A stretch of 64,000 nt of DNA from Hymenobacter sedentarius. Its GTDB lineage: Bacteria; Bacteroidota; Bacteroidia; Cytophagales; Hymenobacteraceae. Location of the stretch: positions 4,278,001-4,342,000 of the forward strand of contig NZ_CP013909.1 in the NCBI RefSeq assembly GCF_001507645.1, given 5' to 3'. The position numbers and the translations under genes were made by a program. Every line of letters starts with the position of its first letter. The first letter of the stretch is position 1. Shown piece after piece: positions 55,916-63,805 of this stretch. Under the pieces are notes generated by a model. The model did not search any database. It had not been told where the DNA came from and saw only the letters and a list, made by a program, of their open reading frames with translations.

Positions 55916-56323
55916 TTACTCGCTTACATCACCTACCCAGTTGGCATTATCAATCCGCCGGCTTGCCCGCATCCGCGGCATGCTGCGCATCAGCATGTAA
56001 GCGACCAGGCCGCTCACGGCCACCAGCGGCACCACCGAGCTGCGGATTGGCCGAAAGTTCGTGCGCCCGTCTTTCATTTCAATATAGCCCACGGGGTTTA
56101 TGGTAGCGCCGCCGCCCCCGCCCGTGCCGGCCTCGGATTTGGCATTGGTGCCGCTGCCGCCGCCAAAGCCATAATAGGCCCGGGCCACGGGAATGACCGT
56201 GACGCCGTTCCGCTCCACGGGCGTGCCATACACGGCTTCGGTCCGGACGGAATGGCTGAGCACTTGCGCCAGGCGCTCGGCAAGCGAGGGCGCACCTGTG
56301 GTGGTTATTTCATTAGGATTCAT
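55916..56323 (-). CDS. GerW/YtfJ-family protein
   Basis: 135 residues from ATG 56323 (16 further upstream codons are unlike the family). YtfJ blocks: VRTEAVYGTPVERNGVTVIP, VARAYYGFGGGSG, GGGGGATINPVGYIEM. A C-terminal segment (SSVVPLVAVSGLVAYMLM) could be a membrane helix. Best known as a spore germination factor in Firmicutes; in non-sporing bacteria its role is unknown. Last gene of the left-reading stress run, after a strong hairpin. Confidence 0.88.
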   Translation of the reverse strand: MNPNEITTTGAPSLAERLAQVLSHSVRTEAVYGTPVERNGVTVIPVARAYYGFGGGSGTNAKSEAGTGGGGGATINPVGYIEMKDGRTNFRPIRSSVVPLVAVSGLVAYMLMRSMPRMRASRRIDNANWVGDVSE

Positions 56324-56362
56324 AACAATAGAGCAATAAAGATTGAGGGTATAAATAGCACA

Positions 56363-56407
56363 CGGCCGCATAGCCCGGCAGCGGGTTGCTACCGGGCTAT
56401 GCGGCCG
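56363..56407 (-). terminator. Hairpin between Usp6 and the GerW gene
   Basis: A perfect 16-bp stem (CGGCCGCATAGCCCGG/CCGGGCTATGCGGCCG) with a 13-base loop, starting 64 bp after the Usp6 stop. No T-run is present, so it may end or only reduce transcription into the GerW gene. Confidence 0.55.
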
Positions 56408-56470
56408 CCTATCTGGGCAAAATGGTATCGAGGCTGAATTGAGCCATTTCGGAACGCACCGCCGCCCAAA

Positions 56471-57295
56471 TCAGGGCATGGTGGGCAGCACGAGGACGGG
56501 GATGGGGCTGCGGCGGAGCAGCTCGGCCGTGACGGAGCGGTGGAACACGCCGCCGAGCAGCGTGTGCGGCCGGGCCGGCACGACCAGCAGCTCGGCCCCG
56601 AGCTCGGCGCAGGCCCGCAGCACGCCCGGGGCCGGCGCCTCCTCGGGCACCTCGTACACGTCGCTGCCCGTCAGCCCCCCGAACAGGCCCGTGCGCCCCA
56701 CCGCCAGCAGGGCCGCGTCGAGCGGGGCCGGCCCGCGGCCCGGGCTGGCGTGCACGAGCGTGGTCTTGGCCTGCAGGGCCTGCAGCAGCGGGGCCAGGGC
56801 CAGCGACGGGGCCGTGAGCCAGAAGCTCTGCTCGTCGGCGGCCACCACCACGCGCCGGGGCAGGCCGGCGCCGGTCCAGGTTTCGGGCACGAGCAGCAGC
56901 GGGTAGCGGGCCTGGCGCAGCGCGGGCAGGGCCAGGTTGGCCACCAGCCGGTCCAGGGCCGTGTGCGGCGCCTCGCGCCCCGCTGCCAGCAGCAGCGGGT
57001 GGTACTGGGATATTACCTGCTGCAGGGCCACCTCCAGCGTTTCCTCCGACATTTCGGCCTTGCCCGGCACCGGCAGCTGCTGGGCCCGCTGCACGAGCTC
57101 GGACATGGCCTGCTGGCGGTTGGCCTCGAGGGCGGGCACGGCCATCATGGCCGCTTCCGGCTCCAGCAAGGGGTCGTGGTAGACGTGCAGCAGCACCACC
57201 TGCCCGCCCATCAGGGTGGCCAGGCGCGCGGTGTAGGTTGAGGCCGCTTCGGCAGCGGCCGACAAATCGGTCAGCACTACAAAGGTCGGTTCCAT
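56471..57295 (-). CDS. Universal stress protein, double UspA domain (Usp6)
   Basis: 274 residues. Domain one starts EPTFVVLTDLSAAAEAASTY; domain two starts PRRVVVAADEQSFW. The C-terminal region matches Usp1 almost residue for residue because of a 434-bp near-identical DNA tract (56483-56916). The N-terminal part is diverged, and Usp6 has an 11-residue stretch (LVANLALPALR) missing from Usp1. It lies 110 bp after the Hsp20 gene. Confidence 0.93.
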   Translation of the reverse strand: MEPTFVVLTDLSAAAEAASTYTARLATLMGGQVVLLHVYHDPLLEPEAAMMAVPALEANRQQAMSELVQRAQQLPVPGKAEMSEETLEVALQQVISQYHPLLLAAGREAPHTALDRLVANLALPALRQARYPLLLVPETWTGAGLPRRVVVAADEQSFWLTAPSLALAPLLQALQAKTTLVHASPGRGPAPLDAALLAVGRTGLFGGLTGSDVYEVPEEAPAPGVLRACAELGAELLVVPARPHTLLGGVFHRSVTAELLRRSPIPVLVLPTMP

Positions 57296-57405
57296 ACAAA
57301 AGAAGGTTGTCCGGACTTGCCCGGCCCTGGTGATGAAAAATCTTGCATACTCACGCCCCAGGCGCGGCGCGTCCCGATGATTCGAATGCAGCAGTTGGCC
57401 GATGG

Positions 57406-57864
57406 CTATTTGTTTTTCGACCCGCTTTTGATGGGAATTTGATGCTGCGACGGCCTGCGCCCATCCTTGGGCACCTCCACGTGCAGCACCCCGTTGTCGA
57501 AAGTCGCCTGGATTTTGTTGGCGTCCCCAGCGTTTGGCAACTGGAAAGTGCGCATAAACGAGCCATAGCCGTTTTCCACTACGTGGTACTGGTGCTCGTT
57601 GCGCTCATTCTCAAACTTGCGCTCGCCCGAAATTGTGAGCACGCCTTGGTCAAAGTCAACCTTGATGTCTTCCTGCTTGAGGCCAGGCAGGGCGGCGTCA
57701 ATGTTGTAGCTTTTCTCCGTTTCGTAGGTGTCGACCTTGGGCGAGAACGTGACGCCCATTCCCAAAGTGGGCCCATTTTCGAAAAAGAAACGGTCGAGCA
57801 TGGTGCCGAGGCGGGTTGGCATCACGTCAAAAAACGAGTTTTGATAACGCTGAATGTTGCTCAT
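57406..57864 (-). CDS. Small heat-shock protein, Hsp20/alpha-crystallin family
   Basis: 152 residues. The N-terminal arm is Phe/Met-rich (NSFFDVMPTRLGTMLDRFFF), the alpha-crystallin domain spans about 45-140 (YNIDAALPGLKQEDIKVDFD, GVLTISGERKFE, AFxLP-type FMRTFQLPNAGDANKI), and GVLHVEVPKDGR is the conserved 'GVLxVxxPK' end. Cytoplasmic holdase chaperone. Third gene behind the promoter at 58621-58685. Confidence 0.95.
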   Translation of the reverse strand: MSNIQRYQNSFFDVMPTRLGTMLDRFFFENGPTLGMGVTFSPKVDTYETEKSYNIDAALPGLKQEDIKVDFDQGVLTISGERKFENERNEHQYHVVENGYGSFMRTFQLPNAGDANKIQATFDNGVLHVEVPKDGRRPSQHQIPIKSGSKNK

Positions 57865-57919
57865 GGCGCTGAAAGAAAAAAGGATGGAAGGACTCGGATA
57901 GGAAATAAAAATTATAAGA

Positions 57920-58228
57920 TTAGGCCTTGGGCTTTTCCAGCAAGTGGTCGGGCTGCATGGAGAGGTCGCCGCCGCGCGAGGCTCCCGCGGGCCGCCCCTG
58001 CTGCGAGCGGCCCGGCCCCATCAGCGGCTGCGTCATGGTGCGCAGACGGTTAGCCAGCTTGCTGCGCGTTTGTTGGCCCGGGGAGGGCGCCCAGAGTACC
58101 CCCGCCAGTATGCCGGCAGCCGAAGCGGCCCCAAATGCGAGCAGCGCCGACACCGATAGTTTGTTGGCGGATAGTCGGTCGGCGGCTTTCCGGGAGGTGT
58201 TCCGGGAGTTGTTTTTTGAGGTGTTCAT
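57920..58228 (-). CDS. YtxH-domain protein
   Basis: 102 residues from ATG 58228. A Ser/Asn/Arg-rich start (NTSKNNSRNTSRKAADRL), one hydrophobic helix with small residues (SALLAFGAASAAGILAGVLW), then APSPGQQTRSKL, the YtxH signature (usual 'LFAPKSGxETRxKL'). General-stress membrane protein of unknown action. Part of the DUF2892-YtxH-Hsp20-Usp6 run. Confidence 0.8.
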   Translation of the reverse strand: MNTSKNNSRNTSRKAADRLSANKLSVSALLAFGAASAAGILAGVLWAPSPGQQTRSKLANRLRTMTQPLMGPGRSQQGRPAGASRGGDLSMQPDHLLEKPKA

Positions 58229-58374
58229 GGCTCGTGAAGAAAGAAAAGGGCGAAATGTGAAAGTGAGAAGTGCATAAGCCAGCCTTGGCCCCAACGCGGC
58301 AAGGCCCTGACTTACAAATTGATGTTGAGCAAGCACTATTAAGAAAACCGCACCCGGCCAGCCGGGCAGGCCGT

Positions 58375-58587
58375 TTATTTCTGCAAAGGCGGGTGGTGCG
58401 TGCTCAGTCCCAGCACGGCATAAATGGGGCTAAACCCCGTGGCCCCCGTAAGCAGCAGCACGAGGGGTGCCACCATCCAAGCCAGCAGCACCGGGCCGCT
58501 GAATCCCCGCGTGAGCAGCACACTCGCCACCACGGCCGCCAGCAGTATGCGTAGCAGCCGGTCATTAAATCCCACATTCTGAGGCAT
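58375..58587 (-). CDS. DUF2892 (YgaP-like) inner-membrane protein
   Basis: 70 residues from ATG 58587 (12 in-frame codons upstream lie in the leader). Two helices with the DUF2892 pattern: NVGFNDRLLRILLAAVV at the start and LTGATGFSPIYAVLGLST at the end (usual 'LTGxxGxCPLYxLLGxST'). First gene after the tandem Crp/Fnr-like promoter at 58621-58685, with a predicted leader of about 30 nt. Confidence 0.88.
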   Translation of the reverse strand: MPQNVGFNDRLLRILLAAVVASVLLTRGFSGPVLLAWMVAPLVLLLTGATGFSPIYAVLGLSTHHPPLQK

Positions 58588-58620
58588 CACTGGCAAGTAG
58601 TTGAGAAGTTGATGACGTAT

Positions 58621-58685
58621 CAAATTTCTTATTTACAAGTCACTAATTCCATGATGATTATCAAGCCCCAAGATGACTTGTCTCA
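58621..58685 (-). promoter_or_regulatory. Crp/Fnr-like tandem operator and promoter
   Basis: Perfect sites TGATGATTATCA (58652-58663) and TGACTTGTCTCA (58674-58685), 22 bp apart; minus-strand box GAAATTTG (58628-58621) ends 31 bp beyond the inner site. Resembles the Usp1 promoter at 20739, with which it shares CCATGAyGATTATCAAGCC. Drives DUF2892-YtxH-Hsp20-Usp6. Confidence 0.8.
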
Positions 58686-58758
58686 TGGAATACAAGCGAT
58701 AATCAGCCGCTTATTAAGGGGGAGCTCAGCGGTAAAATACCATTTGGTTCAGCTTGGC

Positions 58759-59661
58759 CTACACCGTGGGCCAGAGCCGAATGTCGTCGGAACCGTGCTG
58801 GGTCCCCACCCGCTGCTGGGGCGCGGGGGCCGGCGCTTTGGCGGGCACCACCAGCACCGGCACGGGGCTGTGCTTGATTACCTGCGCCGTCACGCTCTTG
58901 TGAAACAGCTCGCCGAGGTAGCTGCGGGTGCGGGCCAATACCACCACCAGGTCGGCCTTGGTGTCCCGAACGGCGGCGAGCACGCCCTCGGCCGGCAGCT
59001 CGGCCTGGTAGCCGCGCAGGGTGGGCACGGGCAGGCCGCTGGTAAGGCCGCTGTGCTGCACGGCGTGCAGGGCGCGGGCGCAGCTGGCGTCGTCCTCCAG
59101 GGGCGTTACGTGGGCCACGGTGAGCTCGGCCCGGAGGCCGGTGAGCAGCCGGTGCACCGCGTCGTGGGTATCGCCCAGCGCAAAATCTTCGTCGTCGGCC
59201 GCGATGAGCACGCGCTGGGGCACCGCCGGCACTGGCGCCCCCAGCGGCACCAGCAGCATGGGCAGCTGCACCACGCGCAGCAGCTCCATGGCCACGGGGC
59301 TGAGGTGCTCGAAGCTGATTTTTTCGGGGCCGGGCCGGCCCAACACGAACAGGGCCGGCTGGTGCTTCTTGGCCAGGTCGCGGGCCAGGTCCGGCAGCAG
59401 GTCGGTGACCATCTCCAGGGTGGCCGGCGAGTGGAGCTGCTGCACCCGGCGGTCGAGCAGGGCTTTGGTGTCGACTTCCTGCTTAAGCTCCTGCTGGTGC
59501 CAGGCTTCGCCCGCAAAGATGTAGGGGTCAAAAAACGAGACCCGTTTGGCGTGCAGCAGCAGCAGCCGGCCGTGCACGGCGTGGCTCAGCGCATCGGCAT
59601 ACTCCAGCGCCTGCTGCGATGCCGGGTAAAAGCTGGTCAGGACGACGAACGTAAGTTTCAT
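58759..59661 (-). CDS. Universal stress protein, double UspA domain (Usp7)
   Basis: 300 residues. Domain one starts LTFVVLTSFYPASQQALEYA; domain two starts PQRVLIAADDEDFAL. The end reads ARTRSYLGELFHKSVTAQV. Paralogue of Usp2, in the same relative place: second Usp after the operator at 61282 as Usp2 is after the one at 27462. Its stop lies about 70 bp from the next operator pair. Confidence 0.93.
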   Translation of the reverse strand: MKLTFVVLTSFYPASQQALEYADALSHAVHGRLLLLHAKRVSFFDPYIFAGEAWHQQELKQEVDTKALLDRRVQQLHSPATLEMVTDLLPDLARDLAKKHQPALFVLGRPGPEKISFEHLSPVAMELLRVVQLPMLLVPLGAPVPAVPQRVLIAADDEDFALGDTHDAVHRLLTGLRAELTVAHVTPLEDDASCARALHAVQHSGLTSGLPVPTLRGYQAELPAEGVLAAVRDTKADLVVVLARTRSYLGELFHKSVTAQVIKHSPVPVLVVPAKAPAPAPQQRVGTQHGSDDIRLWPTV

Positions 59662-59749
59662 AACGAGAAGAAAGGAAGTGAGGCTGGCAAGAAGCCGAAC
59701 ACCCGCGCCAGGAGGCGAAGTCGGCTCTCGTGGTAAGAGCGTTGGGCTT

Positions 59750-60580
59750 TTAGTCCAGGGCGGGCATCAGGAGCACTGGCAGGGGGCTGTCGCTGATGAG
59801 CTGGGCCGTGGTGCTGTGGTGAAACAGCCGGCCCAGCAAGCTGTGCCGCCGGGCAATGACCACCAGCAGGTCGGCTTCCACTTCGGCGGCGCCCTGCAGA
59901 ATCCCGTCCGGAATGCTGGGGCTGGACACGACGTGCGGCTGTCCGGCCATGGCCTGGCTGGGTACCAGGCCGCTCATGCGCACCGACTCCCGGGCCCGCG
60001 GCCCGGCCATGGCCCCCGTATCGGGCTGGCTCGTGACGGTGAGCAGGGTGAGCGAGGCCTGCAAGCCGCTGAGCAGGTGCTGCACGATACTGTGGGCTTC
60101 GTAGAGCGTGAAGTCATCGCCATCGACGGCCAGCGCCAGTTTGCGCGGCGGAAACGCGCCCCCTACGGTGGGCACCACCAGCAGCGGGAAGGGCACGTGG
60201 TGCAGCAGGTCGCGCGCGGCGGCGCGCACCACGTCGGCGGGGGTAGTGGCCGCGCCGGGGCGGCCCAGTACCACCAGCTGCGGGTGGTAGTGCCGCACGG
60301 CGTCGGCCACGGCTTCGGGCAGGATTTCTTCCGATACCTCCACTTCGGTGGGTACGGGTTGACTGTCGGCCAGCTTGTGGAGCCCGGCCAGGGTTTCCCG
60401 CTCGCCGCTGAGCGTGTAGCGGTTGGCGTATTCCTCGGGCGAGAGTAGCTCGTCGTGCCGCACGTGCAGAAGCACCAGCGGCGCCTTGAGCGGCACAGCC
60501 AGCCCCGCCGCATACGAGAGGGCCCGGTTGGTGACCGCAAAGAAGTCGGTCAGGACGACGAAGGCGGGGCTCAGGCTCAT
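59750..60580 (-). CDS. Universal stress protein, double UspA domain (Usp8)
   Basis: 276 residues. Domain one starts PAFVVLTDFFAVTNRALSYA; domain two starts PRKLALAVDGDDFTL. The end reads ARRHSLLGRLFHHSTTAQL. Paralogue of Usp3 with long shared blocks (SYAAGLAVPLKA, LLHVRHD.LLSPEEY). It follows the 74-residue protein by 20 bp and precedes Usp7 by 88 bp on the same strand. Confidence 0.93.
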   Translation of the reverse strand: MSLSPAFVVLTDFFAVTNRALSYAAGLAVPLKAPLVLLHVRHDELLSPEEYANRYTLSGERETLAGLHKLADSQPVPTEVEVSEEILPEAVADAVRHYHPQLVVLGRPGAATTPADVVRAAARDLLHHVPFPLLVVPTVGGAFPPRKLALAVDGDDFTLYEAHSIVQHLLSGLQASLTLLTVTSQPDTGAMAGPRARESVRMSGLVPSQAMAGQPHVVSSPSIPDGILQGAAEVEADLLVVIARRHSLLGRLFHHSTTAQLISDSPLPVLLMPALD

Positions 60581-60600
60581 GGCAAGGGAGAAAAAGGGAT

Positions 60601-60825
60601 TTAGAACGACCCGGCGTAGGTATCCATCTCCACCGGGGTGCGGGCCAGGCCGGCCGCTTCGGTGAGCGTATCACCGAGCAGGGCACTTGCTTCCGTCTTG
60701 AGTTGGGCCACCGCGTAGCCGGACGGCCGTTCTCGCCGGCTCAAGCGGAGCGTAGGCCACGTGGTGCGCGCCGCGGGCCGCTGGGAGGAAGGAAAGGAAT
60801 TGCTTTTAAACACTGGGCTATTCAT
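60601..60825 (-). CDS. Small 74-residue protein upstream of Usp8
   Basis: ATG at 60825; a basic N-terminal half (RLSRRERPSGYAVAQLK) and an acidic-helical end (EASALLGDTLTEAAGLARTP, then VEMDTYAGSF). The last segment looks like a real conserved tail. It takes the place that BON-a holds in the sister island. No family recognised. Confidence 0.5.
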   Translation of the reverse strand: MNSPVFKSNSFPSSQRPAARTTWPTLRLSRRERPSGYAVAQLKTEASALLGDTLTEAAGLARTPVEMDTYAGSF

Positions 60826-61066
60826 AATGAAACTGTTACGGTCCTGTTTAAAGGGTATTCAGGACTTATTAAGATTTGTGAGAAACCCAGGGCCGGCGCC
60901 ACGCACCGGCCTCGGGCGTTGGGCGGGTCATCGGTCAGAGGTGGGCGGGCAGCAGGGCGCAGGGCGCTGCTAATCAGCACCGAGGCGCCAGCCATCCCCC
61001 GGTTTACAGGCTCCCGAAGGGTGAAGAGTTTGCTGAGCCATCCAAACTTGGGGTACCCGCGCCCAA

Positions 61067-61180
61067 CTAGCTTGGGTGGGAAGTGCTGCGCACCCGCGCC
61101 CCCAGCATGGCCAGGGAAACCACGGCCAGGTACACAAGGGCCAGCGGTACCAGCGCCAGCCAAAACGATGTAGTAACCAT
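61067..61180 (-). CDS. 37-residue single-pass membrane protein
   Basis: Starts MVTTSFWLALVPLALVYLA, continues through one hydrophobic helix and ends GARVRSTSHPS. About two-thirds of residues are shared with the 36-residue protein at 27250-27360, and differences are mostly conservative or synonymous, which supports selection on the protein. First gene behind the promoter at 61251-61315, leader about 67 nt as in the paralogue. Confidence 0.75.
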   Translation of the reverse strand: MVTTSFWLALVPLALVYLAVVSLAMLGARVRSTSHPS

Positions 61181-61250
61181 GACGAGTAAGCGAATAAGTG
61201 ATGCCAGAACCGCTGACTCGGCAAGTAATTAATTCAGGATTTTACACATA

Positions 61251-61347
61251 CAAAAATGCATTTTGAACCTGTTCCCTGCCTTGACTACTATCATCCCCCG
61301 CCTTGATTTTTCTCATCCTCCGCCCGCGTATGCCCCGCCGGTCTTTG
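61251..61347. promoter_or_regulatory. Crp/Fnr-like tandem operator, probably bidirectional
   Basis: Perfect sites TGACTACTATCA (61282-61293) and TGATTTTTCTCA (61304-61315), 22 bp apart. Minus side: CATTTTTG (61258-61251) ends 31 bp beyond the inner site, towards the 37-residue protein, Usp8 and Usp7. Plus side: GGTCTTTG (61340-61347) ends 32 bp beyond the outer site, towards the ATPase pseudogene at 61434. Confidence 0.75.
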
Positions 61348-61433
61348 TGTGGCGCACTTGCGCGCCCGAGGCCGCCCGGCCAGCAGCCCGCTTCCGAAGC
61401 CGGAACGCGGGCTTGGCTCCTGAACTCCGCGCC

Positions 61434-62259
61434 ATGTCTCCTTCGCTCCCCGAACCGCTGCCCTTGCCAGTCCTGAGCGTTGGGCTCAGCGCCGCCGAAG
61501 TCTAGCAGCAGCGCGCCCGCTACGGCCCCAATATCCTAACCCCAGCCAACCAGCACCGGCTGCTGACCATCATCCGCAGCATCGTGGTCGAGCCCATGTT
61601 TGTGGTGCTGGTCCTCACGGCGGGCGTCTATTTCAAAATTGGGAGCTACACCGAAGCGTGGGTGCTGCTGGGCCGGTGCACGTCATTTCCCTCGAGCTGC
61701 TCATGGGCCCCACCTGCTCCATCGTCTTTGAGAATAAGACCATCGAGGCGGGCACCATGCAGCGCCCGCCCCGCCCGGCCACTACTTCCTTTCTGCAGCT
61801 TAAAGAGTTGGCCCTGAGCATTGGCCAGGGGCTGGTTGTAGCGGCCGGCGTGCTGGGCATGGCCGGCTACGCCCTGGCGCAGGGCTATTCCGAGCCCCTG
61901 ACGCGCGCCCTGACCTTCACCACCCTTGTGCTGGCCAATGTGCTGCTTACCCTGGTCAGCCGGTCCCGGCAGCACACGCTGCTTACCACCCTGCGCTACC
62001 ACAACCCGCTGCTGCCCGCCATGGTGGGCCTCACCCTGCTGCTACTGGCCCTGTACCTTTACGTGCCCGCGTTGCAGCATCTATTTCAGCTGCAGCCGCT
62101 CACCTGGCCGCAGCTGGCGGCCTGCGCCGGGGTGGCGGCCCTGAGGACGGGGTGGCGGCCCTGAGGACGGGGTGGTTTGAAGGATACAAAGCGCTGACCC
62201 GAAGCGCCATGGCCCGAAACCCTGCGCCGGCGCGCGGGGTGACGGTTGGTATTGGCTGA
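61434..62259 (+). pseudogene. Decayed P-type cation ATPase
   Basis: Remnants of both ends of a P2-type ATPase of about 850 residues. N-terminus: LSVGLSAAEV, then TAG at 61503-61505, then in frame QQRARYGPNILTPANQHRLL and VEPMFVVLVLTAGVYF (first helices). Around 61660-61680 the frame changes and jumps to the C-terminal helices: VHVISLELLMGPTCSIVFEN, TMQRPPRP, and LTFTTLVLANVLLTLVSRS. Some 550-600 residues, including the phosphorylation Asp and ATP site, are gone. Near the end a 20-bp tandem duplication (62131-62170) shifts the frame again; without it the frame runs to TGA 62257. It is a different subfamily from the intact ATPase at 20892. Confidence 0.88.
62131..62170. repeat. 20-bp exact tandem duplication
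   Basis: GGTGGCGGCCCTGAGGACGG occurs twice, back to back (62131-62150 and 62151-62170). One copy is in frame with the ATPase C-terminus (VAALRTGWFEGYKAL); two copies cause a frameshift and early stop. Confidence 0.92.
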
Positions 62260-62309
62260 ATGCCCAGTTCGGGGCAAAAACCTTGATTTTTTAGCTCAAT
62301 TTCAAACCC

Positions 62310-62693
62310 TTACATCGGCGAACCGGCTTTTGCTGGAGCCGGAAACAGGGCCCGGCGCAGGGTCGCGTCGCAGCCATACGGGTCCGCATAGAATTTTAGC
62401 GCTCCCGCCTCGGCTCCGCAGGTGGCGTAGCGTACGTACAGCGGCATGGGGTGGCGCAGGATGTAGTCTTTGAATGGCAGCTGCCCCCGCAAAGGCGTCC
62501 TCACTGGGCAGCCGCACCGGGCGCCCGTCGCGCCGCAGGAGGTACTTGGCCAGCTGCAGGGGCCTTTCCAGCCGGATGCAGCCGTGGCTGCTCAGCGCCC
62601 GGCCGGGCTGCGTAAAGAGCTCCCGATAGGGCGTGTCGTGCAGGTAGATGGAGTATGGGTAATCGAACCGAAAAACGATGTTGCCGGCACCCG
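62310..62693 (-). pseudogene. L,D-transpeptidase (YkuD) remnant
   Basis: The C-terminal third of an L,D-transpeptidase: NIVFRFDYPYSIYLHDTP, the catalytic motif ALSSHGCIRLE with its Cys, and LAKYLLRRDGRP. The N-terminal part is missing, cut at the end of the Usp9 gene near 62693. Around 62500 the frame changes; the family's tail (DYILRHPMPLYVRYATC) continues in another frame to 62310. So it is both truncated and frameshifted. A second gene of the same family enters from the right window edge. Confidence 0.8.
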
Positions 62694-62695
62694 GC

Positions 62696-63583
62696 CTACA
62701 GCGTCTCCATGGAAACGTCTGCCATTCTATTTTCAACGGCCAGCTTTAAACTGCATTCCGCCCAATTGGCCTCGGTGGGCCGGGTCCAGGTGGGGAGCAG
62801 CAGCACCGGAATGCACAGGTGGTAGGGATTGGCCCGGGTGGCGTTGGGGTTGAAAAACTGGTGCAACAGCTCGCCGGCCGAGCTGGCTATTACCAGCAGC
62901 TCGGCTGAATGCTGCGAGCAATACCCGCTGATGCCCTCCAAGGCGTCTTCCTGGGGCAGCATGTGCACGGCGGCGCTGGGCAGGTGGGCGTGGGCATTCA
63001 GCAGCGCTTTTTTCAACGACCCGAGGCACATGCTGTCGTCGGGCTGAAACTGCACCAGGTCGAAGTGCGCGCTGGTGGTGCGGGCCAGGCAGGGCAGCCA
63101 GGCCAGCCGCTGCCCCTGGAAGTGCGCAAAATTGCCGGCTACCACCACGTAGGTGGGCAGCTCGTGGTGGCCGGGCGGCACGATGAGCACGGGGCAGCTC
63201 AATTGGTCGGGCAGCAGCGTCACGGCGTCGCCGGCGGCAGTGGAGGCGGTGCCTTTGGTCAGGTTCAGGCCGGTCACCAGCAGGTCGGCCTTGTAGCCGG
63301 TCACCAGCGCCTCCAGGGCATCGGGAATGGGGCCGGTGGCCAAGTGGTACCAGTAATTGATGCGCCGGCCGCTCTGGCGGGCCAGCTGCTGGTAGCGCAG
63401 GCGCTCGGCCAGCGCTTCGAGGCGGCGCAGGCGGGCCGCGCGCAGCTCAGGCGGCGGTTCGTCGGCCGAGCCATTGTCTACCAGCACGATTCTGGCGGGC
63501 AGGCGCGCGGCCAGGCTGTTGGCATACACCAAGGCATTTTCGGACGGCTCCGTGAAGTCGATGGGAACGAGAATGGTTTTCAT
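62696..63583 (-). CDS. Universal stress protein, double UspA domain (Usp9, divergent)
   Basis: 295 residues. Domain one starts MKTILVPIDFTEPSENALVY, the classic UspA opening, and has TGLNLTKGTASTAAGDAVT in the ATP-loop place (G-x-N-x-x-x-G..), closer to the canonical motif than the other Usps here. Domain two has VLIVPPGHHELPTYVVVAG and LLVIASSAGELLHQFFNPNA. No tandem operator was seen upstream. Not part of the paralogous pairs. Confidence 0.88.
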   Translation of the reverse strand: MKTILVPIDFTEPSENALVYANSLAARLPARIVLVDNGSADEPPPELRAARLRRLEALAERLRYQQLARQSGRRINYWYHLATGPIPDALEALVTGYKADLLVTGLNLTKGTASTAAGDAVTLLPDQLSCPVLIVPPGHHELPTYVVVAGNFAHFQGQRLAWLPCLARTTSAHFDLVQFQPDDSMCLGSLKKALLNAHAHLPSAAVHMLPQEDALEGISGYCSQHSAELLVIASSAGELLHQFFNPNATRANPYHLCIPVLLLPTWTRPTEANWAECSLKLAVENRMADVSMETL

Positions 63584-63805
63584 GGTGGCGGAAAAGCAGG
63601 AAGAGCGTTCAATGAGGACAGGGCGTTGGAGTGAAGGGCCGCAAAGGCGCGGAAGCTTAGCAGCTGGCCGGCCACCACGGGACTACGGCAGAGCGGTTTG
63701 CGAATGGAGCCGAAGCGGCCGGACGGCCCGCCCGGGGCCGGCTTACCCACAAAAGGTCAGTGGTTCGGCTGTCCAATAATTGCTGCCAGGGGCAGCCTCC
63801 CGGCC

